Below, piece after piece: positions 1 to 8,228 of a stretch of 64,000 nt of DNA (position 1 is the first letter of the stretch; every line of letters begins with the position of its first letter). The DNA lies in assembly GCA_963710725.1 (NCBI GenBank), contig CAVQBJ010000008.1, positions 1,364,001 to 1,428,000 of the forward strand, written 5' to 3'. A program made the position numbers and the translations under genes. A model generated the notes under the pieces. It was not told where the DNA came from. It saw only the letters and a program-made list of their open reading frames with translations, and made no database searches. This stretch comes from CAVQBJ01 sp963710725. GTDB taxonomy: Bacteria; Actinomycetota; Thermoleophilia; Solirubrobacterales; Solirubrobacteraceae.

Positions 1-139
1 GCGGCCCTGCCGCCTGTATGCCATCGAAGGTGTGACACGTGCGCCCGCCCCGCTGGTCGGAAGGCGGTCTCGGCCCAGGCCGGTCGCGCGGCACACGCGC
101 GCCCGTTCGCGGGTACGTCACAGGCGCGACCCGCCCGGC

Positions 140-335
140 GCATCTGTGACGGTCGCGTGACGCTCCGGCGGGGGGTGTGGTGGATTATGCGCCGCATAGC
201 GTCGGTCCGGGACCACACCCCGCGCCGCGCGGTCGCCGCGACCGTCACGCCGCACAGTTCCGCCACGGTCCCGTGACAGGCAGACCGGCTGGCGTAACCC
301 GCCCGGCGCACCTGTCACCGTCGCGTCACCCGCGG
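140..335 (-). repeat. Dispersed intergenic repeat, copy A
   Basis: This is an inverted copy of a roughly 200-base element also present at 24822-25025 and 44189-44362. Its core is an imperfect hairpin, GGGGTGTGGT at 172-181 facing GACCACACCC at 211-220. The flanks carry related motifs of the type GACGGTGACAGGTGCGCC (read on the minus strand). No protein-coding signal is seen. The stretch from 1 to 622 holds only this repeat and the 16-base tandem array; no other feature is visible there. Confidence 0.7.
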
Positions 336-354
336 GCCCCGGGGTGCACGCGCC

Positions 355-535
355 CGCCGCGGGCAGGCGCGCGAGCGAGCAGACGCGCAGAGCGAGCAGG
401 CGCGAGCGGGCAGGCGCGCGAGCGGGCAGGCGCGCGAGCGGGCAGGCGCAAGCGAGCGAGAGCAGGCGCACGAGCGGGCAGGCGCGCAAGCGAGCAAGCG
501 AGCGCGCGGACAGGCACACGAGCGAGCAGACGCAC
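355..535. repeat. Degenerate 16-base tandem array
   Basis: The unit GCGAGCGGGCAGGCGC occurs as three perfect head-to-tail copies at 402-449, with decayed copies on both sides. All frames stay open only because the unit lacks stop codons. It lies just upstream of the PhzF-like gene and could be mistaken for an N-terminal extension of it. Confidence 0.75.
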
Positions 536-622
536 GGGCGGCCGGCCGCCCCCGGGCCGCGCCGACCGCTCGAGGCGCCGCCCCGCAGCGACCGTCGACA
601 CGGCTGCGATACTCGGGCCGCG

Positions 623-1462
623 ATGCCCGAGATCCTCCGCTACGCGGCGTTCACCGACCGGCCCGCCGGCGGCAACCCGGCCGGCATCGTCCTCGACGCG
701 CGCGGGCTCGACGACGCCGCGATGCAGACGATCGCCGCGGAGGTCGGCTACTCCGAGACGGCCTTCGTGACCGGCGCGGCCGACGGCGCGCTCATCGTGC
801 GCTACTTCACACCGAAGACCGAGATGCCGTTCTGCGGTCACGCGACGATCGCCCTCGGGGTCGCGCTCGCCGAGCGCCGCGGCCCCGGTCCGCTGATCCT
901 GAACACCCAGGCCGGGCGCGTCGCGCTCGAGACCGAGCAGGACGGCAGCGGCCTGCGGGCGACGCTCACCAGCGTGGCGCCGTACGTCGATCCGGTGGCC
1001 GAGCACGACGTCGCCGAGGCGCTCGCCGCGCTCGGTTGGGTGCCGGCCGACCTCGACGAGGACCTGCCGCCGCGCGTGGCCTACGCCGGGGCTCGCCACC
1101 TCGTCCTCGGCGTCCTCTCGCGGACGCGCCTCGGCGAACTCGACTACGACGTCGAGCGCCTGCGCACCCTGGCGCAGGCGCGCGACTGGTCGACGCTCGC
1201 ACTCGTGTACCGCCGTGACGCGACCACCTTCGACGCGCGCAACCCCGCGCCCGGCGTCGGCATCCTCGAAGACCCGGCCACCGGGGCCGCGGCCGCCGCG
1301 TTCGGCGCCTACCTGCGGGCGCTCGGGCTCATCGAGCCGCCGGCCACCCTGGAGATCCACCAGGGTGACGACCTCGGCCGCCCGAGCGTCCTGCACGTCG
1401 ACGTGCCGCCCGGGGAGGGGTCCGGCGTGCGCGTGAGCGGCACCGCCGTCGTCATCGACTGA
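623..1462 (+). CDS. PhzF family isomerase-like protein
   Basis: A 279-residue protein of the PhzF/diaminopimelate-epimerase fold. The family motif NPAGIVLD is at residues 18-25, and the Glu in YSETAFV is residue 45, matching the catalytic Glu of PhzF. The C-terminal lobe carries DPATGAAAAAFGAYL. Family members isomerise or epimerise small metabolites. No phenazine genes are nearby, so the substrate is unknown and a phenazine role is not supported. I chose the ATG at 623 because homology begins there (MPEILRYAAFTDRPAGG) and everything upstream is low-complexity repeat. A perfect 12-bp hairpin follows the stop. Family assignment is firm, function open. Confidence 0.88.
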   Translation: MPEILRYAAFTDRPAGGNPAGIVLDARGLDDAAMQTIAAEVGYSETAFVTGAADGALIVRYFTPKTEMPFCGHATIALGVALAERRGPGPLILNTQAGRVALETEQDGSGLRATLTSVAPYVDPVAEHDVAEALAALGWVPADLDEDLPPRVAYAGARHLVLGVLSRTRLGELDYDVERLRTLAQARDWSTLALVYRRDATTFDARNPAPGVGILEDPATGAAAAAFGAYLRALGLIEPPATLEIHQGDDLGRPSVLHVDVPPGEGSGVRVSGTAVVID

Positions 1463-1463
1463 C

Positions 1464-1497
1464 GCGCAGGGCGCGATCGCCTTACCGCGCCCTGCGC
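1464..1497. terminator. Hairpin after PhzF-like gene
   Basis: Perfect 12-bp inverted repeat: GCGCAGGGCGCG at 1464-1475 and its complement at 1486-1497, with a 10-base loop. It starts right after the stop codon. It has no T tract, so the terminator role is inferred from position and stem strength. Confidence 0.5.
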
Positions 1498-1594
1498 CCG
1501 CAGACACGTGTGAGTGAGCGGCTAGGATGACCGCGTTCGTGAACCGTCGGCGCGCCAGCGCGTCGACGTCCTTGCCGCACACCGGAGTCCGCCC

Positions 1595-2893
1595 GTGACG
1601 AGCTCGTCCGCCTCTCCCGCTTCCGATCCGCGCGACGCCCCGGACGCCGTTGTCGGCGTCGTGGGCCTCGGCTACGTCGGCCTGCCGCTGGCCGTCTCGC
1701 TGGCCGAGGCGGGACTGCGCGTCGTGGGCGTGGACGTCGATCAGCGCAAGGTCGATGCGATCGCCGCCGGAGAGAGCTACATCGAGGATGTGTCCTCCGA
1801 GCGGCTGCGGGCGCTCGATGGACGCCTGGTGGCCAGCAAGCGCTATGCGGACCTCTCCGGTGCGCAGACGGTGGTGATCGCCGTGCCGACACCGCTCACC
1901 CGTAATCGCGAGCCCGACCTCGGCCCGCTGTTGGCGTGTGGCCGCGCGCTCGCGGCGGTGTTACAGCGTGGGCAGCTGGTCGTGCTCGAGTCCACGACGT
2001 ATCCGGGAACGACGCGCGAGCAGCTCGGACCGTTGCTCGAGGAGTCGGGATTGGCGGCCGGGCGTGACTTCGCACTCGCCTTCTCACCGGAGCGGATCGA
2101 CCCCGGGCGCACGGATTTCACGATGCGCAACACGCCGAAGATCGTCGGCGGGTTGACCGAGTCCTGTCGGGACCGCGCAGTGGCGTTCTACTCACAGATC
2201 TGCGACGACGTGCTCTCGGTGTCGACGCCGGAGGTGGCGGAGCTGTCGAAGCTGCTCGAGAACGTGTTCCGCTCGGTGAACATCGCGCTCGTCAATGAGC
2301 TGGCCATGCTCGGCGATCGGATGGGGATCGATATCTGGGAGGTCGTCGACGCCGCCTCTACCAAGCCCTATGGCTTCATGCGCTTCGAGCCGGGGCCGGG
2401 ACTCGGCGGGCACTGCCTGCCGGTCGATCCCTTCTACCTGGCCTGGAAGGCACGCGAGTACGGCGTGCCGACCGAGTTCATCGAGCTGGCCGGCGAGGTC
2501 AATCAGAAGATGCCGTTCTTCTGCGTGGAGAAGATCACCCGGGCGCTCAACGATCACTCAAAGCCCGTCCGCGGCTCGCGGATCGCGATCATCGGCGTTG
2601 CCTACAAGGGCGGCGTCGCCGATCTACGCGAATCACCGGCGCTGCGCATCATCGCGCTGCTGGAGGAACGCGGCGCCGACCTCGTCTACCACGACCCTTA
2701 CGTTCCCGAGTTGCCTGAACACGAACTCGTGAGCCACTCGCTGCCCGACGCACTGAGCGGGGCGGACGCCGCCGTCATCGTCACCCGCCACCCGGGCCTC
2801 GACATCGACACGATCGTCACCGCCGCGCCGCTCATCATCGACTTCCGCGGCGCGACGCGCGGCAACACCGCACCGCACATCGTGCGACTGTAG
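1595..2893 (+). CDS. Nucleotide-sugar dehydrogenase (WbpA/WecC type)
   Basis: A 432-residue UDP-sugar 6-dehydrogenase of the UDP-glucose/GDP-mannose dehydrogenase family. It has an N-terminal Rossmann domain with GLGYVGLPLA, a central domain with ENVFRSVNIALVNELAM, and the catalytic-Cys motif GLGGHCLPVDPFYL. The C-terminal UDP-binding domain begins near GSRIAIIGVAYKGGV. The GLGGHC form is typical of enzymes oxidising UDP-GlcNAc or UDP-ManNAc to uronates for surface polysaccharides, rather than plain UDP-glucose dehydrogenases. The GTG start is preceded by GGAG in the right place. No glycosyltransferase cluster adjoins it, so the polymer it serves is unknown. Confidence 0.9.
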   Translation: MTSSSASPASDPRDAPDAVVGVVGLGYVGLPLAVSLAEAGLRVVGVDVDQRKVDAIAAGESYIEDVSSERLRALDGRLVASKRYADLSGAQTVVIAVPTPLTRNREPDLGPLLACGRALAAVLQRGQLVVLESTTYPGTTREQLGPLLEESGLAAGRDFALAFSPERIDPGRTDFTMRNTPKIVGGLTESCRDRAVAFYSQICDDVLSVSTPEVAELSKLLENVFRSVNIALVNELAMLGDRMGIDIWEVVDAASTKPYGFMRFEPGPGLGGHCLPVDPFYLAWKAREYGVPTEFIELAGEVNQKMPFFCVEKITRALNDHSKPVRGSRIAIIGVAYKGGVADLRESPALRIIALLEERGADLVYHDPYVPELPEHELVSHSLPDALSGADAAVIVTRHPGLDIDTIVTAAPLIIDFRGATRGNTAPHIVRL

Positions 2894-2967
2894 TCCGGGC
2901 CGTCGCCTCCTGACATGCGGGGAAACCCCCGATCGGAGGGACAGATCGACGTTCTCAGCGTTGCTGA

Positions 2968-2984
2968 CACACACATTGTGTGTG
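2968..2984. promoter_or_regulatory. CA/TG palindrome upstream of wHTH gene
   Basis: CACACACA at 2968-2975, one base, then TGTGTGTG at 2977-2984: a perfect 8-base inverted repeat. It lies about 140 bases upstream of the small winged-helix gene. It could be an operator, possibly autoregulatory; that is inference from shape and position only. Confidence 0.35.
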
Positions 2985-3122
2985 ATCGCTGTGCCGCACT
3001 TTCCGCGACGAATTGCCGGCAATCAAGCGCGTCAGCCCGGCTAAGGTCTACACTTGCACCATATGAGGAGAGGTGAGTGACGCCCGCACCCTCTCTCGGT
3101 CCCCCACCCCGACAGGAGGAAC

Positions 3123-3569
3123 GTGTCAGATTTCCTCGATGTGAAGCGACGTGAGATCAACGACCGGCTGAAGGAGTTGCGTCCGCTCGTTGACGAGTAC
3201 AACCAGCTCGAGTCCGCCGCCGCCGCGCTGGCGACGGTCGGCGGAGGCAACGGTGCCACCAAGGCGCCGGCCACGGCCCGGGCGACGACGGCGGCGGCGA
3301 CGACGACGACGGCCACCAAGCCAGCCGCTCGCAAGCGCACCCGCACGCCGGCCCGCCGCCCCGGACGGCGCCGGGGCTCCGGCACCCGCGCCGTCCAGGC
3401 GCTGACGCTCGTCCAGGCCAACCCCGGGATTGCGATTCCGGACCTGGCCGACAAGATGGGTATCAAGCAGAACTACCTCTACCGCGTGCTCCCCGGACTC
3501 GAGCAGGACGGGAAGGTGAAGCGCGAGGGGCGTGGCTGGCACGCGACGGCGAACGGCAAGAAGAGCTGA
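3123..3569 (+). CDS. Small protein with Ala/Thr/Lys linker and winged-helix domain
   Basis: A 148-residue protein in three parts. Residues 1-40 are a predicted helix (VSDFLDVKRREINDRLKELRPLVDEY). A low-complexity Ala/Thr/Arg linker with histone-tail-like KRTRTPARRPGRRRG follows. A C-terminal winged-helix-like domain (about 100-148) contains VQANPGIAIPDLADKMG and ends in a GRGWHA wing. The basic linker suggests DNA binding. The GTG start is set by a strong AGGAGGA six bases upstream. Nearest relatives are uncharacterised actinobacterial proteins of similar layout. The role may be nucleoid-associated or regulatory; this is not established. Confidence 0.8.
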   Translation: MSDFLDVKRREINDRLKELRPLVDEYNQLESAAAALATVGGGNGATKAPATARATTAAATTTTATKPAARKRTRTPARRPGRRRGSGTRAVQALTLVQANPGIAIPDLADKMGIKQNYLYRVLPGLEQDGKVKREGRGWHATANGKKS

Positions 3570-3592
3570 CGACGTCGACCCGCACAGCAGCG

Positions 3593-3626
3593 CGATCTGG
3601 GGCCGCATGAACGCGGCCCCAGATCG
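3593..3626. terminator. Bidirectional terminator between wHTH gene and mdh
   Basis: A 14-bp perfect stem (3593-3606 with 3613-3626, 6-base loop) followed by TTCT. It lies between two convergent genes and can serve both. Confidence 0.75.
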
Positions 3627-3650
3627 TTCTCAGCGCGCGCGCCGCAGCGC

Positions 3651-4631
3651 CTAGACGAGACCGAGTCCCGAGACGGTGTCGCGCTCGTCGGTGAGCTCGG
3701 CCACCGACGCATCGATCTTCGAACGTGAGAAGTCGTCGATGTCGAGGCCCTCGACGATCTTCCACTCTCCGCCGGAAGTGGTGACAGGGAACCCGCTGAT
3801 GAGGCCCTCCGGCACGCCGTATGACCCGTCCGACGGGACGCCCATCGACACCCAGTCGGCGGTGCCGTTGACCCAGTCATAGACGTGATCGATTGCCGCG
3901 TTCGCGGCCGACGCGGCACTCGACGCGCCGCGGGCCTCGATGATGGCCGCCCCGCGCTTGCCGACACCCGGGAGGAACTGCTCCTCGATCCAGGCCTGAT
4001 CGTCGACGACCTTGGCCGCGATCTCCCCGCCCACCTTCGCGTGGAACAGGTCGGGATACATCGTCGGGGAGTGATTGCCCCACACACCCATCTGCGTGAT
4101 GTCGGTGACCGGCACGGCGAGCTTCGCCGCCAGCTGGGCGATCGCCCGATTGTGGTCGAGGCGCAGCATCGCGGTGAAGCGCTCCCGCGGGATGTCGGAC
4201 GCGTTGCTCATGGCGATGAGGCAGTTCGTGTTCGCCGGGTTGCCGACGACGAGGATCTTGACGTCGCTCGCCGCCTTCTCGTTGAGCGATTTGCCCTGGG
4301 TCGTGAAGATCTTCCCGTTCTCACCGAGCAGCTCGGCCCGCTCCATGCCCTTCGTGCGCGGACGCGAGCCGACGAGCAGCGCGATGTTGACTCCGTCGAA
4401 GGCGTCATCGGCGTTGTCGTGCAGGTCGAGGCCGCGCAGGAGCGGGAACGCGCAGTCGGTCAGCTCCATGGCGACGCCCTCGAGCGCCCCCATGGCCTGG
4501 GGGATCTCCAACAGCCGCAGGTCGACCGGCGTGTCGGGTCCGAGCAGCTGACCGCTGGCGATGCGGTAGACGAGGGCATAGCCGATCTGACCGGCGGCGC
4601 CGGTGACGGTGACGCGTACGGGATTGCTCAC
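3651..4631 (-). CDS. mdh: Malate dehydrogenase
   Basis: A 326-residue NAD-dependent malate dehydrogenase of the cytosolic-type (group 2) family, interconverting malate and oxaloacetate in the TCA cycle. The Rossmann motif is VTGAAGQIGYAL. The family signature appears as LLEIPQAMGALEGVAMELTDCAFPLL, shown here only by its ends LLEIP and CAFPLL. Substrate and catalytic segments are GSRPRTKGMERAELL, VGNPANTNCLI and GVWGNHSPTMYPD, the last with the catalytic His. The GTG start at 4631 has AGGAG about nine bases upstream. It is divergent from the transglutaminase gene and not linked to the SDH operon at 25.5 kb. Length and motifs are normal. Confidence 0.96.
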   Translation of the reverse strand: MSNPVRVTVTGAAGQIGYALVYRIASGQLLGPDTPVDLRLLEIPQAMGALEGVAMELTDCAFPLLRGLDLHDNADDAFDGVNIALLVGSRPRTKGMERAELLGENGKIFTTQGKSLNEKAASDVKILVVGNPANTNCLIAMSNASDIPRERFTAMLRLDHNRAIAQLAAKLAVPVTDITQMGVWGNHSPTMYPDLFHAKVGGEIAAKVVDDQAWIEEQFLPGVGKRGAAIIEARGASSAASAANAAIDHVYDWVNGTADWVSMGVPSDGSYGVPEGLISGFPVTTSGGEWKIVEGLDIDDFSRSKIDASVAELTDERDTVSGLGLV

Positions 4632-4866
4632 GTGATGACGCTCCTGTAGTGGATCGAGTGGTGGTCGGGCGTCCCGGAGTTGCCCGATCGGCGCGTTGGC
4701 GAACGCCGAGGCAAAGGGGGCGGCGCGGCGATGCTATCGCGGGCGTGGGGTCGGACCGCGCCTCGCGGCCATCACATCAGTCCACGTAATGCCAGGCCGC
4801 TCACCCGTTACCGCTGCAAATACGCATCGTTGGTCGCACGCGCCACCCGCCATACTCCGCGGCGCC

Positions 4867-7800
4867 GTGAGCATTCGCATCGCCATCGAGCATCGGACGG
4901 AGTATCGCTTCGACAGCGCCGTCCGGCTCGGCCCGCACGTCGTGCGCCTGCGCCCGGCGCCGCACTGTCGCACGCCGATTCTCTCCTACTCACTGCAGGT
5001 CACCCCGGCCCAGCACTTCCTCAACTGGCAGCAGGATCCGTTCGGCAATCACCTCGCCCGCCTCGTCTTCCCCGACCTGACGAGCGAGCTGAGTGTGACG
5101 GTCGACCTCGTCGCCGACATGACGGTCATCAATCCGTTCGACTTCTTCGTCGAGGACTCCGCGCGCGAGTGGCCGTTCGCGTACGACGACGACCTCGCGC
5201 GCGACCTCGCTCCCTACCTCGAGGTCGGCGAGCCCGGGACGCTGCAGGCCGAGTGGCTCAGCCAGATCGCGCGCGAGCCGACACCGATCAACGACTTCCT
5301 CGTCGCGCTCAACCGCCGCGTGTTCGCCGACGTCTCCTATTCGGTGCGTATGCAGACGGGAGTACAGACGCCCGAGCAGACGCTCGCCGCGCGCAACGGA
5401 TCCTGCCGTGACAGCGCGTGGCTGCTCGTCGACACCCTGCGCCGGCTCGGGCTCGCCGCGCGCTTCGCCTCGGGCTATCTCGTGCAGCTCGCGCCCGACC
5501 CCGACGCTCAGCCATTGAACGGGCCGCCCGGACCGACCGAGGACTTCACCGACCTGCACGCGTGGGCGGAGACGTACGTCCCGGGCGCGGGCTGGATCGG
5601 CCTCGACGCCACCTCGGGGCTGCTCGCGGGCGAGGGCCACATCCCGCTCGCGTGCACACCGCGCCCGTCTTCGGCCGCGCCGATCACCGGGACCGCCGGG
5701 CCGGCGCGCACGACGCTCAGCTTCACGAACGAGGTCCGTCGCGTGCACGAGCGCCCGCGCGTGACGCGACCCTACGGCGACCACTGCTGGACCCGCATCG
5801 ACGAGCTCGGCGAGCAGGTCGATGAGGTGCTCGACGAGGCCGACGTGCGCCTGACGATGGGCGGAGAGCCCACGTTCGTCTCGATCGACGACACGGAGGC
5901 GCCGGAGTGGAACGTGGCCGCGCTGGGGCCGACGAAGCTCGCGTTCGCGCGCCGGCTGGCCGACGAGCTGGCCGCGCGCTTCGCCCCGGGGGCGCTCATC
6001 CGGCACGGCCAGGGCAAGTGGTACCCGGGCGAGGAGCTCCCGCGCTGGCAGATCGGCGTGCACTGGCGCATCGACGGGCAGCCGCTGTGGGGCGATCCGA
6101 CGCTGCTCGCCGACCCCGCCGGGCCGGGCCACGCGACCGTCGAGCAGCTCGAGCGTCTCGTCGAGGCGCTCGCCGCCGAGCTCGGCCTGCCTGGCGACGT
6201 GGCGCTGGCGGCCCGCGAGGACCCGCTCGATCGCCTGGCCACCGAGGCGGGGCTGCCGGCCGGCGAGCCCCCGACGGAGGGCGTCGACGCGCTCGACGCG
6301 GTCGCGATCGCCGACGCCCGGGCGCGCGCCGCGGCCATCGACGCGCTCAACGCCGACGGCGGCGAGCCGGCCGGCTATGCGATTCCGCTGCACCGCAGCT
6401 TCGGCGATGCGCGCTGGACGACCGGGTACTGGACGCTGCGCCGGGGCGCGCTGTACCTCGTCCCCGGCGACTCGCCGATGGGCCTGCGCCTGCCGCTCTC
6501 CGCGATCGCCTGGGCCCCGCCCCCGCCGCTGTTCGAGCGCTCCGCCTTCGCACCCGCGACGCCGCTGCGCCAGCGCGCGGCGGCGGTCGTGCTCGCGGGC
6601 GCCGCAGCGGCCGCCGCCAACGCCCCCGAGACGGACGAGCCCGAGATGGCCGAGCCGCCGCCGATCACCGCCCTGTGCGTCGAGCTGCGCGACGGTCACG
6701 TCCACGTCTTCCTACCTCCGCTCGAGGAGGGCGCCCACGCCGTCGAGCTCATCGCCGCCGTCGAGGCCGCCGCCGCGAGCACCGACCAGCCGGTCATCGT
6801 CGAGGGCTACGCGCCGCCGCCCGACCCCCAGCTCGACCACTTCGACGTCACGCCGGACCCCGGCGTGATCGAGGTCAACATCCATCCGTCAAGGGGCTGG
6901 CGAGAGCTCTCCGACCGCACCACGGCGCTCTACGAGGCCGCCCGCGGGGTGGGCCTCGGCAGCGAGAAGTTCGCGCTCGACGGGACGCACACCGCCACGG
7001 GCGGGGGCAGCCACCTCACGCTCGGCGGCCCAACGCCGCGCGACAGCCCGATGCTGCGGCGCCCCGACCTGCTGCGCAGCCTCATCACGTTCTGGCAGAA
7101 CCACCCGTCGCTGTCGTACCTGTTCTCCGGGCGCTTCGTCGGCCCGACGAGCCAGGCGCCGCGCGTCGACGAGGGCCGCCACGAGGCCCTGTACGAGCTC
7201 GAGATCGCCTTCGGCGAGCTCGAGCGCCTCGCGCGGCTCGGCGCCCCGCCCCCCTGGCAGGTCGATCGACTCCTGCGCAACCTGCTCGTCGACATCACCG
7301 GTAACACCCACCGCGCCGAGTTCTGCGTCGACAAGCTCTTCGACCCCGACTCAGCGAACGCGGGCGCCTGGGCGTCGTCGAGCTCCGCGGCTTCGAGATG
7401 CCGCCGCACCCGCGCATGGCCCTCGTCCAGGCGCTGCTCGTGCGAGCGCTCGTCGCGCGCTTCTGGGCGACGCCGTACGCCGGTCCGCTCGTGCGCTGGG
7501 GCACGGAGCTGCACGACCGCTTCATGCTCCCGTGGTGGGTGGCGGCCGACATCGCCGACGTCGCTCGCGGACCTCCAGGCCCACGGGTTCGCGTTCGCGG
7601 CCGACTGGCTGACGCCGTTCCTCGAGTTCCGCTTCCCGCGCATCGGCGAGGTCGTGGTCGGCGACGTCGCGCCTCGAGCTGCGTACGGCGATCGAGCCGT
7701 GGAACGTGCTCGGCGAGGAGCTCGGCGCGGCGACCGCGCGCTACGTCGACTCCTCGCTGGAGCGGCTGCAGGTCCGCGTCGACGGCCTCACGCCCTCGCG

Positions 7801-8188
7801 CCACGCGGTCACCTGTAACGGCATACCCTTGCCGCTCCACGACACCGAGACCCCGGGCACGGCCGTGGCCGGGGTGCGCTACCGCGCCTGGGCCCCCCCG
7901 TCGGCGCTGCACCCGACGATCGGCGTGCACGCCCCGCTGCGCTTCGACGTCGTGGACCGCTGGAGCGCCCGCTCCCTCGGCGGCTGCACCTACCACGTCT
8001 CCCATCCCGGCGGCCTGGCCTACGAGCATTCGCCGGCGAACGCAAACGAGGCCGAGGCGCGCCGGGCCAGCCGCTTCGAGACGCTCGGTCACACCCCGGG
8101 CGCGATCGACGTCGACGCCCTTGCCGAAGACCGTCCGAGCGGCGAATATCCTCGCACGCTCGATCTGCGGCGCGCCAGACGCCGCTGA
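4867..8188 (+). pseudogene. Transglutaminase-like/DUF2126 protein, three frameshifts
   Basis: The reading starts at GTG 4867 (VSIRIAIEHRTEYRFD), a bacterial transglutaminase N-terminal domain. A transglutaminase core follows with Cys180 (NGSCRDSAW), His231 (DLHAW) and Asp247 (GLDATSG), then a long DUF2126 region. The 3' part is recoverable only by changing frame three times: near 7360 (two extra bases or one lost), at 7563 (one extra base) and at 7672 (one extra base). Reading across them restores family sequence (FEMPPHPRMALVQALL, LADLQAHGFAF, EPWNVLGEELG, YHVSHPGG). Total length would be about 1105 residues, normal for the family. It is the first gene of a conserved set with the ATP-grasp/alpha-E gene and a second transglutaminase. 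Either real inactivation or sequence error is possible. Confidence 0.85.
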
Positions 8189-8228
8189 GGTCAACGGGCA
8201 GCACGGACGCACCCACGATCCCCGCGCG

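Noticed and set aside
623..1462. Phenazine biosynthesis role for the PhzF-like gene
   Set aside because: No other phz genes are present; PhzF-family proteins are widespread outside phenazine pathways.
7355..7680. Programmed ribosomal frameshifting in the DUF2126 gene
   Set aside because: Three separate shifts within 320 bases, without slippery heptamers or a nearby structured signal, do not fit programmed shifting.
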